A stretch of 64,000 nt of DNA, from positions 64,001 through 128,000 of IMG/VR virus record IMGVR_UViG_3300028920_000001; one strand, 5' to 3'. A program made the translations under genes and the position numbers. The stretch is from a virus. The notes beneath the pieces are model-generated. The model did no database searches, was not told the origin of the DNA, and saw only the letters and a program-made list of their open reading frames with translations. This document shows, piece after piece, positions 33,051 to 41,815 of this stretch; position 1 is the first letter of the stretch; every line of letters begins with the position of its first letter.

Positions 33051-33869
33051 CTACTGGTAGATATTAACTACTGCATTATTACCGTACACTTCTTTAGCTC
33101 GTTGATCATAAGCCATGGCAGCTAATTCTTCTGTTTCAAAACTACCTATAACACGGGTCTTTCCATCGTAAAACAAACGAGCCCTCCAACTTTTACCTCC
33201 TTTTGGTTTATATACTCCCTTATACTTAGAAGTCTTCTTTTTATTCAGGGCTACTCGATCAAAGATGTCTTTCTTTCGTTCCATCCAAACTGAAGCATCT
33301 TTGTACATCCATTCTTTAATACGTAGTATTTCATATTTGCTGCTCCATTGAATCTTGTGGCATTTCTGAAATATAATTTTAGTATTCCTAATACTAAGCC
33401 TGTTTACCAAGATTGATTTAATGAATTGAACGAATTCGTATGTTCCAACAAAATAAACACAAAATAATCCATTCTTCTTTTGACTTATTCCTCCATCTCC
33501 GTCAAAATATCCTCGTATGAAATGATGGACTAATTCTAAAGGAATATAGTCGAATACTTTAGAATTTAATACTTTAGTCTTCTGCTTTGGTACGTCTTTG
33601 TCTAAAATAGAATTACATAAATATTTAGAAGATAACAAACATCGAACATGCTCATAGTTTTTACGAGTTCTTTTATCGTAAGAAGTTTTAATTCGCACAG
33701 AAACATTAAATATGGAAGCCAATTTATCTAAATGCAATTTATCTTTAGATGATAAATAAAAACAAACCTGTTTTCCATTTGGATAAATGCATCCATCGGC
33801 ACAGAAGAATCCAAACCAGTAGGCTTGCTCTTCTGTGCCGATGGTGTCGAAGAATTCTTGTCTCTTCAT
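33051..33869 (-). CDS. LAGLIDADG homing endonuclease with C-terminal AP2-like domain
   Basis: 272 aa. Two LAGLIDADG-type helices are visible: AYWFGFFCADGCI near residue 17 and HFIRGYFDGDGGI near 122. The last 60 residues (SKYKGVYKPKGGKSWRARL...AAMAYDQRAKEVYG) form an AP2/ERF-type DNA-binding domain, common on phage homing nucleases. Freestanding between small genes and the Ro60 gene; a 7-bp hairpin covers its start codon. It cuts a specific site to spread itself. Confidence 0.85.
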   Translation of the reverse strand: MKRQEFFDTIGTEEQAYWFGFFCADGCIYPNGKQVCFYLSSKDKLHLDKLASIFNVSVRIKTSYDKRTRKNYEHVRCLLSSKYLCNSILDKDVPKQKTKVLNSKVFDYIPLELVHHFIRGYFDGDGGISQKKNGLFCVYFVGTYEFVQFIKSILVNRLSIRNTKIIFQKCHKIQWSSKYEILRIKEWMYKDASVWMERKKDIFDRVALNKKKTSKYKGVYKPKGGKSWRARLFYDGKTRVIGSFETEELAAMAYDQRAKEVYGNNAVVNIYQ

Positions 33870-33891
33870 GCCCTTTACAGGGCATTAAAGA

Positions 33892-35637
33892 TTAAAATTC
33901 TCCTTTGGAGAAAGAAGAAATAAGATCGGGGACTGAAGTATCCATGCCACAAATGTCCAACATTCCAGGATCACGCGGGTCAGCGATGGTAAATTTATCG
34001 CTGGTTAGACCGCAAACAATCAGCCGAGCTTGACGGCCCATTTCCTGCCGATACTTACGCAGGGCCTGAAAGGGCTGCATGCGGCCGGCCCACGTTTCAT
34101 TGTCCGTGTAGACCATGAACGTATCAACTTCGATCTTGTGCTTTAGAGCATACAGCATTGGCTGTGAGCAATCAGTTCCACCGAAGTCTTGACGGGCAGT
34201 GACTTCACAAACCTGATCCAGCCGCATTTTCGGGCTGATATTCAGAACAGTTACGCCACTATCAGGATCGCTGGAAGAATTATTACGACTACCCCAACCC
34301 CAACCGCCACCGGATTCACAAGTGAATCCGATTACCTGCCAATTCTGCTCGAGCTTAGCAGTAACCATGGCCATAGCAGCTGCGGCTTCACGACAAGTCA
34401 AAGTACCACATCCTTGGATGGCAGAGCCCATAGACCCAGAAACATCCAAAGCAAGCAAGTAGTTTTTACCTGTCGGCTGAACTGACTTGAATGCCGTATA
34501 AAATGCAGAATCCATGGCATCAATTACTTGAGTTACTGGGCTCCAGCTGAGTTTACCCTTATCACCATGACCAGATTGATACTGCTTCATAGCAATCAGG
34601 ATCTTCATCGGGTGAAGACGACTCTTACGGATGGCTTCCTCGTTGGCGAACTGTTCAGCTACTTTCTTGGAAGCGGCACTCATCGGCTTGATTAGTCCAC
34701 AAGCCGTCATAACTCCCAAATTACGCGTTAGCGCTGTCATCGGAAGACCACGGTCGAGCAGAGCCTCCCAAATCTCAGGCTCTTTCTTCCACTGAGTCGG
34801 AAGCATCTCATGGCTGAGCCAATATTCATGAATCAACTTGATTACTTCCGCCTTTGATTCGGCCAGCTGGACGGCTTCGAAACCATGGACCAGCTTCGGC
34901 AGAGCTTCCCGATTGAGCTCCTCATAGGAGTCCATACGAGAGTCCTTCTTCTGGCCCTTTCTGAGCACTTCTCGGGCCTCGAGGCTACCATCTTGGGTAA
35001 CCCACCGAAATAGCGCTTGATAAGCTCCGGAATCCATTTCCGGGTCACGACGGACCAATTCAAATGGGTTGGCGTGGCTCAGCTTCAGAAGATCCTTGTG
35101 GGACCATCCATTTCGTTGCTGATACTTGACCAATTGAAGAGCCAACTTATCGGCCGGCTTATCGAGATACCAATTAGCTACAGCATTCCGAAGAGCCCGT
35201 CCCCAACGCCGGAAATTCTCAACATCAGCCGCAAAGTTGAATAGATCAGTACCAATACGGCAAACCTTCGGTAAAGCTTGAAGGGCCGCCTTTCGCACTT
35301 CATTATCCGAATGACCGGCTGCCATGGCGAGACAGAATACTGCCGGATCATTTTTGACCGCACGACCTGCCTGGCTGATTTCAGCGATACGCTTGACTGT
35401 CCGGATACCGTCTTGTTTCAGACACTCCCCAATTGCCTTAGCATTTTCCTTGACGAGCTTTTTCTCGCCAACGTAATAAGTCGAACCCTCAGCACCAAGA
35501 ATCAAAAACCGGTCTAAGCTAGTCCAGCAATCGACCTGCCAAACATAACCGCCTGCACGGTTCTTGACCTGATCCTCACGAGCTTGCTCACTCTGAGAAG
35601 TTACTCGTGGATTGACAATTTCTCCATACCTGGTCAT
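33892..35637 (-). CDS. rsr: Ro60/TROVE-domain RNA-binding protein (Rsr)
   Basis: 581 aa. Start at MTRYGEIV after AAGGAG. The N-terminal about 340 residues are a helical-repeat TROVE ring (DCWTSLDRFLILGAEGSTYY, LAMAAGHSDNEVRKAALQALP, LALQLVKYQQRNGWSH). The C-terminal part is a von Willebrand A domain with an intact MIDAS motif, DVSGSMGS, and FGGTDC. Bacterial Ro60 binds misfolded RNA and Y RNAs and works with RNases; it is often linked to RtcB. RtcB is encoded 28 kb away here. More GC-rich than its neighbours, suggesting acquisition. Confidence 0.92.
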   Translation of the reverse strand: MTRYGEIVNPRVTSQSEQAREDQVKNRAGGYVWQVDCWTSLDRFLILGAEGSTYYVGEKKLVKENAKAIGECLKQDGIRTVKRIAEISQAGRAVKNDPAVFCLAMAAGHSDNEVRKAALQALPKVCRIGTDLFNFAADVENFRRWGRALRNAVANWYLDKPADKLALQLVKYQQRNGWSHKDLLKLSHANPFELVRRDPEMDSGAYQALFRWVTQDGSLEAREVLRKGQKKDSRMDSYEELNREALPKLVHGFEAVQLAESKAEVIKLIHEYWLSHEMLPTQWKKEPEIWEALLDRGLPMTALTRNLGVMTACGLIKPMSAASKKVAEQFANEEAIRKSRLHPMKILIAMKQYQSGHGDKGKLSWSPVTQVIDAMDSAFYTAFKSVQPTGKNYLLALDVSGSMGSAIQGCGTLTCREAAAAMAMVTAKLEQNWQVIGFTCESGGGWGWGSRNNSSSDPDSGVTVLNISPKMRLDQVCEVTARQDFGGTDCSQPMLYALKHKIEVDTFMVYTDNETWAGRMQPFQALRKYRQEMGRQARLIVCGLTSDKFTIADPRDPGMLDICGMDTSVPDLISSFSKGEF

Positions 35638-35671
35638 GGTTTTTTCTCCTTGAACGGCCCGAAATTCAGGC

Positions 35672-35695
35672 AAAAACCCAGATAGCGAAATCTGG
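35672..35695 (-). terminator. hairpin with T-run upstream of Ro60
   Basis: CCAGAT/ATCTGG stem followed on the minus strand by GTTTTT. It lies in the leader of the Ro60 gene, so it is an intrinsic terminator that could attenuate Ro60 or insulate it. Confidence 0.5.
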
Positions 35696-35753
35696 AAAAA
35701 TCTACATTTGAGAAATCCGGCTTTACGATTATTATTGTCAGTTTCTTGAAGAA

Positions 35754-36260
35754 ATGAGCAAAAATGATGGAAAGAATGGAGATACAGCTAAAAAGGGTCT
35801 ACTTTATCTTTTAGTTGGTCTGACTCCTGTAACCATTTTGTCGATTGTTGCTTTCGGCACTAGTGATCCTAAAGAAGGAGGTAAATCTGCTCTAAAAGGA
35901 TTAGTCCAGGCTTTTATTAATGCTGGTCCATTAGGCTTAGCTGCTTTCATATTTATTTTATCTACTTTTATTCTCGGATACTTGGCCTGGAAATCTAAAC
36001 AAGAACAAATCCAATTCATGGAAAGCGTAATTGACGCTGGAAAAGAAGAAATTAAAGAAAACCAAAACTTCACCAATACCCAAACTAAAGCATATCTAGA
36101 ATTAGCTGATACCATTAAAGAAAGCAATACCAAAATTCATGAGCTTGTCAAGGCATTATCTGCAGCAGAAAAAAAGTTAACCAAACGGGTTGATGCTATT
36201 GCATTATCCGATCCTCATGTCGATACGTCAAGATATTTAGCTCAAAGAGGCGAGGATTAA
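35754..36260 (+). CDS. membrane protein with C-terminal coiled coil, 168 aa
   Basis: Two membrane helices (GLLYLLVGLTPVTILSIVAF and LGLAAFIFILSTFILGYLAW) are followed by about 90 residues of charged coiled coil. First gene of a three-gene plus-strand operon. Function unknown; envelope or lysis roles are possible. Confidence 0.65.
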   Translation: MSKNDGKNGDTAKKGLLYLLVGLTPVTILSIVAFGTSDPKEGGKSALKGLVQAFINAGPLGLAAFIFILSTFILGYLAWKSKQEQIQFMESVIDAGKEEIKENQNFTNTQTKAYLELADTIKESNTKIHELVKALSAAEKKLTKRVDAIALSDPHVDTSRYLAQRGED

Positions 36261-36484
36261 TGTCAATTATGAAATCCGTTTCTGTTTTTTTCACTACCCT
36301 CTTTGGGACAAGCCAAGCTGAAAAAGAGCTACGTAAGCAGTTCGAATCAACGCTTCAACATAAGAGGGAACGAGCCTCTAATTTAGCATTAGCTAAAGAA
36401 GCGTTGGAAGAAGCCCAACGGAAAATACATATTAGAACTGATGAACTCGAGGGGAATGTGAAAAGAGAGAGCATAAATGGCTAG
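36260..36484 (+). CDS. small coiled-coil protein, 74 aa
   Basis: A short hydrophobic N-terminus (SVSVFFTTLFGTSQA) is followed by a continuous charged helix. The ATG overlaps the upstream stop (TAATG). Same operon as 35754. Confidence 0.6.
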   Translation: MSIMKSVSVFFTTLFGTSQAEKELRKQFESTLQHKRERASNLALAKEALEEAQRKIHIRTDELEGNVKRESING

Positions 36485-37235
36485 GAAAACATCAAGTATG
36501 AGTGGGGAACATAAATTGGAACTAGACAAAGCTATACAAAAAAACAAAAACTTAATTCAAAATGGACAAAAGATGGTTGAAAAAGCCAGCGAGTCTGTTC
36601 CTCCAGATGATCAAGCAGATGTGTCTATTGGTGATAGGCAGAGTCAAACGGGGGTAGAAGTAGCAGCCGTAGAAGTTAAAGAAGCATCTCAAACTCTGAA
36701 AGAATCAGTAGAAGAACTCAAGCTGCCGATGTTATTAGCGGTAGGCATGCTTGAAAAAGTATTAGTTTGGTTAAAATTAACTACTATTATCGGCATCTTA
36801 ACTTTAGTTGTAATGGTTTATGCGGCTATTAAAATTACTATGGCTGCAAGCGTATCGGCTAGGACTAATCAGACTCAAATTGAATTAACTCAAAAACTAG
36901 AAGAAAAACTCAAAGTATCGCCTAAGCAAATACTAGATCAAATTAATAAAAAAGATGTAGAAGAAAAGGCAGAAGAAGAAATTGCAGCTGCAGAACAACC
37001 AACAATTGAAGCTGACGAACACGGGAAAGTAGCTATTGTTGTGCCGCAAAAGTTATCACCTGAAAAGAAACAAGAAATCAGAGAAAGAGTAGTTAGATTT
37101 AAACAAGAGGATAGTCATCCTCCAGTTAAAACTAAAGCTGTGAGAATCGAAGTTGATCTTGAACGGAAAAAGGTAACCGATATAAACCAACAAGAAATTG
37201 TACCACAAACTCAGTCAGCACAATCTAAAAAATAA
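36477..37235 (+). CDS. membrane-spanning coiled-coil protein, 252 aa
   Basis: Long charged N-terminal helix, one membrane helix (IIGILTLVVMVYAAIKITMAAS, about residues 102-123), then acidic and basic helical segments. Last gene of the operon. Together the three may build an envelope-spanning coiled-coil complex (inference). Confidence 0.65.
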   Translation: MARKTSSMSGEHKLELDKAIQKNKNLIQNGQKMVEKASESVPPDDQADVSIGDRQSQTGVEVAAVEVKEASQTLKESVEELKLPMLLAVGMLEKVLVWLKLTTIIGILTLVVMVYAAIKITMAASVSARTNQTQIELTQKLEEKLKVSPKQILDQINKKDVEEKAEEEIAAAEQPTIEADEHGKVAIVVPQKLSPEKKQEIRERVVRFKQEDSHPPVKTKAVRIEVDLERKKVTDINQQEIVPQTQSAQSKK

Positions 37236-37236
37236 A

Positions 37237-37404
37237 CTAAGAATGCATGATAGAACGAATTTTATCTAAATTTATTCTATCTCTACAAGAACATCCGTGA
37301 GAATCTTTTAAATTATTGGCTGGCATTCCGTCTTGAATTATACATAATTTACAATATTTACATGTCCAAACAATTTCTGCTATGTCATATCTAGTTGTGG
37401 CCAA
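37237..37404 (-). CDS. tagged Cys-rich small protein, 55 aa
   Basis: The frame opens inside the tRNA-Gln gene. Placing the start after the tRNA leaves a TTG (LATTRYD). CKYCKLC and HGCSCR may bind zinc; it ends KIRSIMHS. Confidence 0.45.
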   Translation of the reverse strand: MATTRYDIAEIVWTCKYCKLCIIQDGMPANNLKDSHGCSCRDRINLDKIRSIMHS

Positions 37405-37447
37405 AGCCCAAGTCCAAATATGAAAATCGATAAAGATATTTTTATGG

Positions 37448-37520
37448 CTGGCCCGGCAAGGCTCGAACTTGCGACTTTCGGATTCAAAGTCCGACGTTCT
37501 ACCAACTGAACTACGGGCCA
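37448..37520 (-). tRNA. tRNA-Gln(TTG)
   Basis: Acceptor TGGCCCG/CGGGCCA, G73, anticodon loop CTTTGAA (TTG), T-arm GCAAG-TTCGAGC-CTTGC. CCA is not encoded. A second Gln(TTG) lies at 51115. Confidence 0.9.
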
Positions 37521-37525
37521 TCATC

Positions 37526-37759
37526 TTATATTTCCATTATTGCTCGAACTTGTTTTAAGCTACGAGCTTGTTGAACTAATGGATCTATGACTTCTCGGCT
37601 AGTATTCCACCAAGAGCGCCATCCTAAGTCTTCAGGAGGCTCAACCTCAGCTAATTCAAACAATCGTTTTAAATGGTCTTTATGTACTAAACCTAGTGGA
37701 GTTCGACAATGACACCAAAGATAGCTTAATAAATCATCGTCATCTTTAAATGATTCCAT
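37526..37759 (-). CDS. hypothetical protein with tag-like end, 77 aa
   Basis: Start set at MESFKDD, just after the stop of the upstream gene. Acidic and helical; it ends QVRAIMEI. Confidence 0.6.
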   Translation of the reverse strand: MESFKDDDDLLSYLWCHCRTPLGLVHKDHLKRLFELAEVEPPEDLGWRSWWNTSREVIDPLVQQARSLKQVRAIMEI

Positions 37760-37760
37760 A

Positions 37761-37931
37761 TTATTCTTCTTCATCTTCATCTTCAACAGGTTCAGTAGAC
37801 TCAACTGTTACCAACCAATCATCTTCCTCCAAAGAAGCTACTATTTCAGTCACTTCCTCCTCAGGATCTGCTTCTGGGTCCCTGAGTTCAATCGTTTTTT
37901 GAATTGTGAAAGTGACACAAAGTTTCGCCAT
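37761..37931 (-). CDS. small acidic protein, 56 aa
   Basis: Strong AAGGAG before the ATG. MAKLCVTFTIQKTIEL is followed by a very acidic tail (VEDEDEEE). Not recognised. Confidence 0.6.
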   Translation of the reverse strand: MAKLCVTFTIQKTIELRDPEADPEEEVTEIVASLEEDDWLVTVESTEPVEDEDEEE

Positions 37932-37943
37932 CCGTTCGTCTCC

Positions 37944-38159
37944 TTAATCTGTTTTTACACCCACAGAGGCCATTATTAGAATTAAAATAGCTAACAATAC
38001 TAATGGCCAAAGGAAAATCATCCCTGTAATAACTATAAAGGTAGATTTATGATCTCTAAATACAGTTAAGTCTGGGTTATTTTGTAATTTAACAAAATAA
38101 CCCATTACCGGAATGCAAAGTAGCATTATACCCCATAACCAGATTTGAAATAAAAGCAT
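37944..38159 (-). CDS. small membrane protein, 71 aa, two helices
   Basis: LLFQIWLWGIMLLCIPVMGYF and FIVITGMIFLWPLVLLAIL are membrane helices joined by a short polar loop. Possible holin-type topology, but there is no specific evidence. Confidence 0.55.
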   Translation of the reverse strand: MLLFQIWLWGIMLLCIPVMGYFVKLQNNPDLTVFRDHKSTFIVITGMIFLWPLVLLAILILIMASVGVKTD

Positions 38160-38230
38160 CTTTTTACCTTATCAAGTCTTATGTCAAATTTACAATTTGA
38201 ATTATAAAATTCCCATTTAAACATCTTAAT

Positions 38231-38584
38231 ATGGAAACTGGTCCAGACACCCTAAAAAGTTGTTTAGCCTGCGGAGGGAATAATGTAGAAGATTGTCCAT
38301 GGTGCACTGATGGGTATATGGACAAAGAACAAGAACGAAAATGGAAAGTCTTTCGTCAAAAAATGAAGTCTTTATCCAAAACTTACACCTTCCTCCAAGA
38401 CATAACTAAAGAAATCATTGCGCGATTAAGAAATGTAAATAAAGTCAAACCACAACAACTAGCCGACCATGGAGAGGACTTACTTGAAAAATGGTCAGAA
38501 GCTGAAGACAGGGCTAGTTTGACTTCCGGATTATCCAAATTTAATAAAGAAGCCCTGGATTATTTAATGGATGAAAATAATTGA
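38231..38584 (+). CDS. zinc-knuckle helical protein, 117 aa
   Basis: CLACGGNNVEDCPWC is a DnaJ-like CxxC...CxxC zinc ribbon; charged helices follow. No tag. Convergent with the phosphoesterase. Confidence 0.6.
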   Translation: METGPDTLKSCLACGGNNVEDCPWCTDGYMDKEQERKWKVFRQKMKSLSKTYTFLQDITKEIIARLRNVNKVKPQQLADHGEDLLEKWSEAEDRASLTSGLSKFNKEALDYLMDENN

Positions 38585-39090
38585 TCTTTGAGTCCAATCA
38601 TAATATTTTTAATTTCAGGCCATGAAGCAGGCTTGAAACCAAGAGCATCTACCCCAACGTCAATGGCCCCATACTGAGGAGCTCGCCTACCATGGACATG
38701 TCCATAAAGTAGCCAAGTTCTAGGGTGATGCTCTTCGTGGTTCCAAACGAAATAGTGGTTTAACCAAAGTGGCTGTCCATCAATAGCTATTTCAAGCGAT
38801 TCATGAACAGCATCCCAACCAGCACGAAATGTAGCTCGCCGGTCGTGGTTTCCCTTGATTAAAATTTTCCTTCCTTGAAGTTTGTTTAAATACCAAGCTG
38901 GAAGACTCTCATCTCGTCTAGTAAAACAAAAATCTCCAAGCATATAGATGGTATCCGAGTCTTTGACTCGCTGATTCCAATTTCGGATAATTGTTTCATC
39001 CATTTCTCTTGAATTGCGAAATGGACGATTACAATACTTAATGATGTTTGCATGATTTAAATGCAAATCAGATGTAAACCAAATGGTCAT
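38560..39090 (-). CDS. calcineurin-like metallophosphoesterase
   Basis: 176 aa. Metal-ligand blocks: SDLHLNH (7-13), GDFCF (52-56), GNHDRRA (80-86), and C-terminal WNHEEHH plus YGHVHGR. Same small-phosphoesterase group as YfcE/MJ0936-like phage enzymes that hydrolyse phosphodiesters or cyclic nucleotides. Possible target: cyclic-nucleotide defence signals (inference). Complete. Confidence 0.88.
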   Translation of the reverse strand: MTIWFTSDLHLNHANIIKYCNRPFRNSREMDETIIRNWNQRVKDSDTIYMLGDFCFTRRDESLPAWYLNKLQGRKILIKGNHDRRATFRAGWDAVHESLEIAIDGQPLWLNHYFVWNHEEHHPRTWLLYGHVHGRRAPQYGAIDVGVDALGFKPASWPEIKNIMIGLKDQLFSSIK

Positions 39091-39120
39091 ATTTTGTTTC
39101 TATTTCCTTTATTGTTATGA

Positions 39121-39402
39121 TTAACTCAACATTATTTCTGTAATGTTAAGATGATCTAAAAATTCTTGTTCGTTTAGTCCGGTTTCGAAGAAAACATTGT
39201 GCAACAGGATTTTGGCTTTGTTTGGATTCCTGTTTTTTAGTTCTTCTAGCCCTAAACGTAAGGCTTTTACAACATTGGCTGGATTGCTTGCGAGTTCTTT
39301 GGAAACGTCTTTGAATAAATGTGCGCTGTACTTGATAAGGATTTGGAATTGAATTACTAAATTGGTAACGCTTATGCGGTTTTGGTTGGATCTGGAGGAC
39401 AT
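39121..39402 (-). CDS. tagged helical protein, 93 aa, perhaps the end of a frameshifted gene
   Basis: Helical protein ending LDHLNITEIMLS. It overlaps by more than 250 bases the longer frame 39146-39706, whose first 100 residues look coding while its last 80 look random. One frameshift near 39400 would join both into a single gene of about 190 codons that ends with the tag. Confidence 0.5.
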   Translation of the reverse strand: MSSRSNQNRISVTNLVIQFQILIKYSAHLFKDVSKELASNPANVVKALRLGLEELKNRNPNKAKILLHNVFFETGLNEQEFLDHLNITEIMLS

Positions 39403-39706
39403 GATCAGGAATCCCGTACTGTTTAAGATTTAAACGATAGAAAAATAAATATATTTCTGCTTGTCTAAATCTCTCTTCAATTTTAGCTGGTAATTTAGGT
39501 CTTCGTCCTCGAGGAATCTCAATTGTAATTATTGATTTAGGTTCAGAATAATCACTGTAATTATCTGGGTAACGAATAGAATAAATTTCAGGCCATAATT
39601 CTGTAGGATTAGCGGTGGTGGTGCATTTACTTCGATAAGTCCAAAAGAAATATTGACCACAAGGAGTGGTGGTATCATTTTCCGAATAATGATCGAAAGC
39701 TGCCAT
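39146..39706 (-). CDS. hypothetical protein, N-terminal 100 aa likely real
   Basis: The first part (MAAFDHYSEND..., RFRQAEIYLFFYRLNLKQYG) has normal composition. The C-terminal part (QRTRKQSSQCC, RARRTKKQESK) is low-complexity and basic, as expected for the wrong frame. Either a real overlap or a frameshifted copy joined to 39121-39402. Confidence 0.4.
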   Translation of the reverse strand: MAAFDHYSENDTTTPCGQYFFWTYRSKCTTTANPTELWPEIYSIRYPDNYSDYSEPKSIITIEIPRGRRPKLPAKIEERFRQAEIYLFFYRLNLKQYGIPDHVLQIQPKPHKRYQFSNSIPNPYQVQRTFIQRRFQRTRKQSSQCCKSLTFRARRTKKQESKQSQNPVAQCFLRNRTKRTRIFRSS

Positions 39707-39996
39707 TATGATTGCATAATTTTGGCTATATCGAATTCACGTTTGGAAATAAACCTAAGATCTGATTCATTTAATAACACATAATGTGCTTGATAAGAAA
39801 CAGTTGGAACTAATACATGAATACGATAGCGATGTTCCACAGGAGTGACTTGAGTACCATTTATATTAAACATGGGAAAAGATGCTATATGTACGGGTTC
39901 GCCACTGGGCGAACTATGAGTAACTCGCCCGTAGCAACCTTTTGCTTTTGATTTAATAATTTCTACGTATCGACATTTATTTTCAGCATTAGACAT
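39706..39996 (-). CDS. tagged KOW-like protein, 96 aa
   Basis: Start set at MSNAENK. YVEIIKSKAKGCYGRVTHSS resembles the KOW-like opening of the proteins at 47768 and 48028. It ends ISKREFDIAKIMQS, a full-length tag. Confidence 0.6.
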   Translation of the reverse strand: MSNAENKCRYVEIIKSKAKGCYGRVTHSSPSGEPVHIASFPMFNINGTQVTPVEHRYRIHVLVPTVSYQAHYVLLNESDLRFISKREFDIAKIMQS

Positions 39997-40618
39997 TAAG
40001 TAATTTTCCGCAAGTTCCTCTTCCCAATTCAAGGGCGGCTTTCATTTTCATTCCAACAGTAACTACTCGATAGTGAAGTGTGCTCTTTGGAATATTATAC
40101 AATCTGGCCCAATCCACCAAACACTTCTTTTCTCCATCTACTTCATAAAAAGTGTTATTGACTCGATTCCGATTGCACTGATCTAATGTTGCCCAATAAG
40201 TGTTGCTTGGAGTAAAGTCTCTGTTCTTATTTAACCGACTTAAACGATGCTTTGGGCTTGGCCGTTCACCCATGTCTTTTAAGAAATTCTGAAATCCGTC
40301 ATTCCCTCTCCAACGCTTACATACTTTAATCCCATAGTATCCAACGTAAATCCAGGAAGAGGTATCTGGATTATAGCAATTACCAATCATGCTTCTCCAA
40401 GCCAAATAGGTTGGAGTTCCAGTAGACCCATGCTTAAAATTAGATTGTGCGATTCGCTCGAGTCTTAAACAACCACAAGATTGGGTCTGTCCAGATAGCA
40501 AATTCGAAGCCGAAACAGTTTTCAGCACCCCACATTGACACTTGACGCGACACGTGGTTCTCCCGTTGATTTGGACTTCCAATACGGTCAAACGGCCGAA
40601 TACCTGTCCTTCTTTCAT
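39989..40618 (-). CDS. phage HNH/AP2-like homing protein with zinc module
   Basis: 209 aa. GQVFGRLTVLEV...CQCGVLKTV...SCGCL is the N-terminal zinc module. AWRSMIGNCYNPD..YYGIKVCKRW and RLNKNRDFTPSNTYW form the core common to many phage homing-type proteins that modify or bind DNA. The N-terminal module is shared with 22293. Probably selfish rather than part of a host function. Confidence 0.65.
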   Translation of the reverse strand: MKEGQVFGRLTVLEVQINGRTTCRVKCQCGVLKTVSASNLLSGQTQSCGCLRLERIAQSNFKHGSTGTPTYLAWRSMIGNCYNPDTSSWIYVGYYGIKVCKRWRGNDGFQNFLKDMGERPSPKHRLSRLNKNRDFTPSNTYWATLDQCNRNRVNNTFYEVDGEKKCLVDWARLYNIPKSTLHYRVVTVGMKMKAALELGRGTCGKLLNV

Positions 40619-40654
40619 GCAGACCTCCTAAAATTTTATTTTGGTTAGATCAAT

Positions 40655-41209
40655 ATGGAACCTACTGAACTGTCTTCTCAGCTTCGTCAGATTGCAGACT
40701 TTATTGATTCTGAAGAGAAACCAGATAAAACAACTGTTGCTAGTAAAATTAAGACCACTATTGCTGCTTTAGGTCCTGAGTCAATTTCACCTTTGTCATC
40801 AGTAGTAGCTGGCCTTAGAGCAGCTCGATTTCTTACCCATACCTATCATTGGGTAACTACCGGACCTCAATTTTATGGTGATCATCTTTTACTTCAAAGA
40901 ATTTATGAAGGTACAGAATTTGATAACGTAGCTGAAAAAACTGTGGCTTATGAAGGATCCGTAGATCCAATCCAACAAGTACAAGCTGTATCTAACTTAA
41001 TTGCTAAATATGGATCCCAATCTGATGATCCTGAATCATTATTGGCATCTGCCTTAGACATTGAAAAAGCTGTAATTGAAATCATTGCTCAAGCTAAGAA
41101 CCAACTCGAGCAAAGTGGTCAGTTAACTGATGGAATTGATAATATGCTCCAAGGTATTGCTGACGGCCATGAAACCTTCGTTTATTTGCTACAACAAAGA
41201 TTGAAGTAA
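40655..41209 (+). CDS. hypothetical protein with LRQIADFI N-terminus, 184 aa
   Basis: MEPTELSSQLRQIADFIDSEEKPDK matches the N-terminal module of 15256 and 47172. The remainder is helical and acidic. The gene stands alone on the plus strand. Confidence 0.65.
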   Translation: MEPTELSSQLRQIADFIDSEEKPDKTTVASKIKTTIAALGPESISPLSSVVAGLRAARFLTHTYHWVTTGPQFYGDHLLLQRIYEGTEFDNVAEKTVAYEGSVDPIQQVQAVSNLIAKYGSQSDDPESLLASALDIEKAVIEIIAQAKNQLEQSGQLTDGIDNMLQGIADGHETFVYLLQQRLK

Positions 41210-41224
41210 ATTGTAAGTTAGTGA

Positions 41225-41491
41225 GTGGACTACAGTAAATTAATAGAACTTCGTTCTGTCAAATATCAAATTTCCCGTACTTGTGGCTTATGTCAGCACG
41301 GGGAATTTATTGATGGGGAATGGGGAACTTGTTTAGTTAGTGGTTATTCTCCACTAAAACACCGACAACAAGGTAAGAAATGTAAAATCAATAAATTCGG
41401 TAGCTGCAATAAATTCAGATTTGATACTAAATCATATCTTCAGCTTGGGGAATTTGTAGAATTCTTAAATAGAGCTGCTGATAGGACTTGA
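41225..41491 (+). CDS. Cys-rich protein, 88 aa
   Basis: GTG start. Cys residues in CGLCQHG, GTCLVSG, KKCKINKFGSCNKF suggest one or two metal sites. The last codons run into the 3' end of the tRNA-Thr gene on the other strand. Confidence 0.55.
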   Translation: MDYSKLIELRSVKYQISRTCGLCQHGEFIDGEWGTCLVSGYSPLKHRQQGKKCKINKFGSCNKFRFDTKSYLQLGEFVEFLNRAADRT

Positions 41492-41545
41492 ACCTACAAC
41501 CGGAGCTTTACAAAAGCCCTGTTCTACCAATTGAACTACAGCAGC
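41473..41545 (-). tRNA. tRNA-Thr(TGT)
   Basis: Acceptor GCTGCTG/CAGCAGC, anticodon loop TTTGTAA (TGT), T-arm GTAGG-TTCAAGT-CCTAT with one G-T pair. CCA not encoded. Confidence 0.88.
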
Positions 41546-41550
41546 ATGAA

Positions 41551-41811
41551 CTACAGTGGCTTAAATTCGCCATTTTCGTATTTGTATGTTCTGCCTTCTT
41601 CGAAAGATTTACTTCGAATAGCGGTATAATAGTCTTCTATGGTCCCTGGACAACCCAATCTTTGCCATTCTTTCTTAGAAATATAAATAATAGTACAAGG
41701 CAGCCTAGGACCAGTAGTGTTATGATTAGCCCAGGGACAACAGGTATGACATTCGCATCCCCGATTATGTAGTGCAATATTTTGCCACTCAGCTTGATTA
41801 TTGATAATCAT
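41551..41811 (-). CDS. Cys-rich hypothetical protein, 86 aa
   Basis: CECHTCCPW is a dense Cys cluster in the first third; the rest is soluble. ATG start. No tag. Confidence 0.55.
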   Translation of the reverse strand: MIINNQAEWQNIALHNRGCECHTCCPWANHNTTGPRLPCTIIYISKKEWQRLGCPGTIEDYYTAIRSKSFEEGRTYKYENGEFKPL

Positions 41812-41815
41812 ATCA

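Noticed and set aside
34189-35517. Several antisense frames in the Ro60 gene
   Set aside because: Shadows of a GC-richer real gene.
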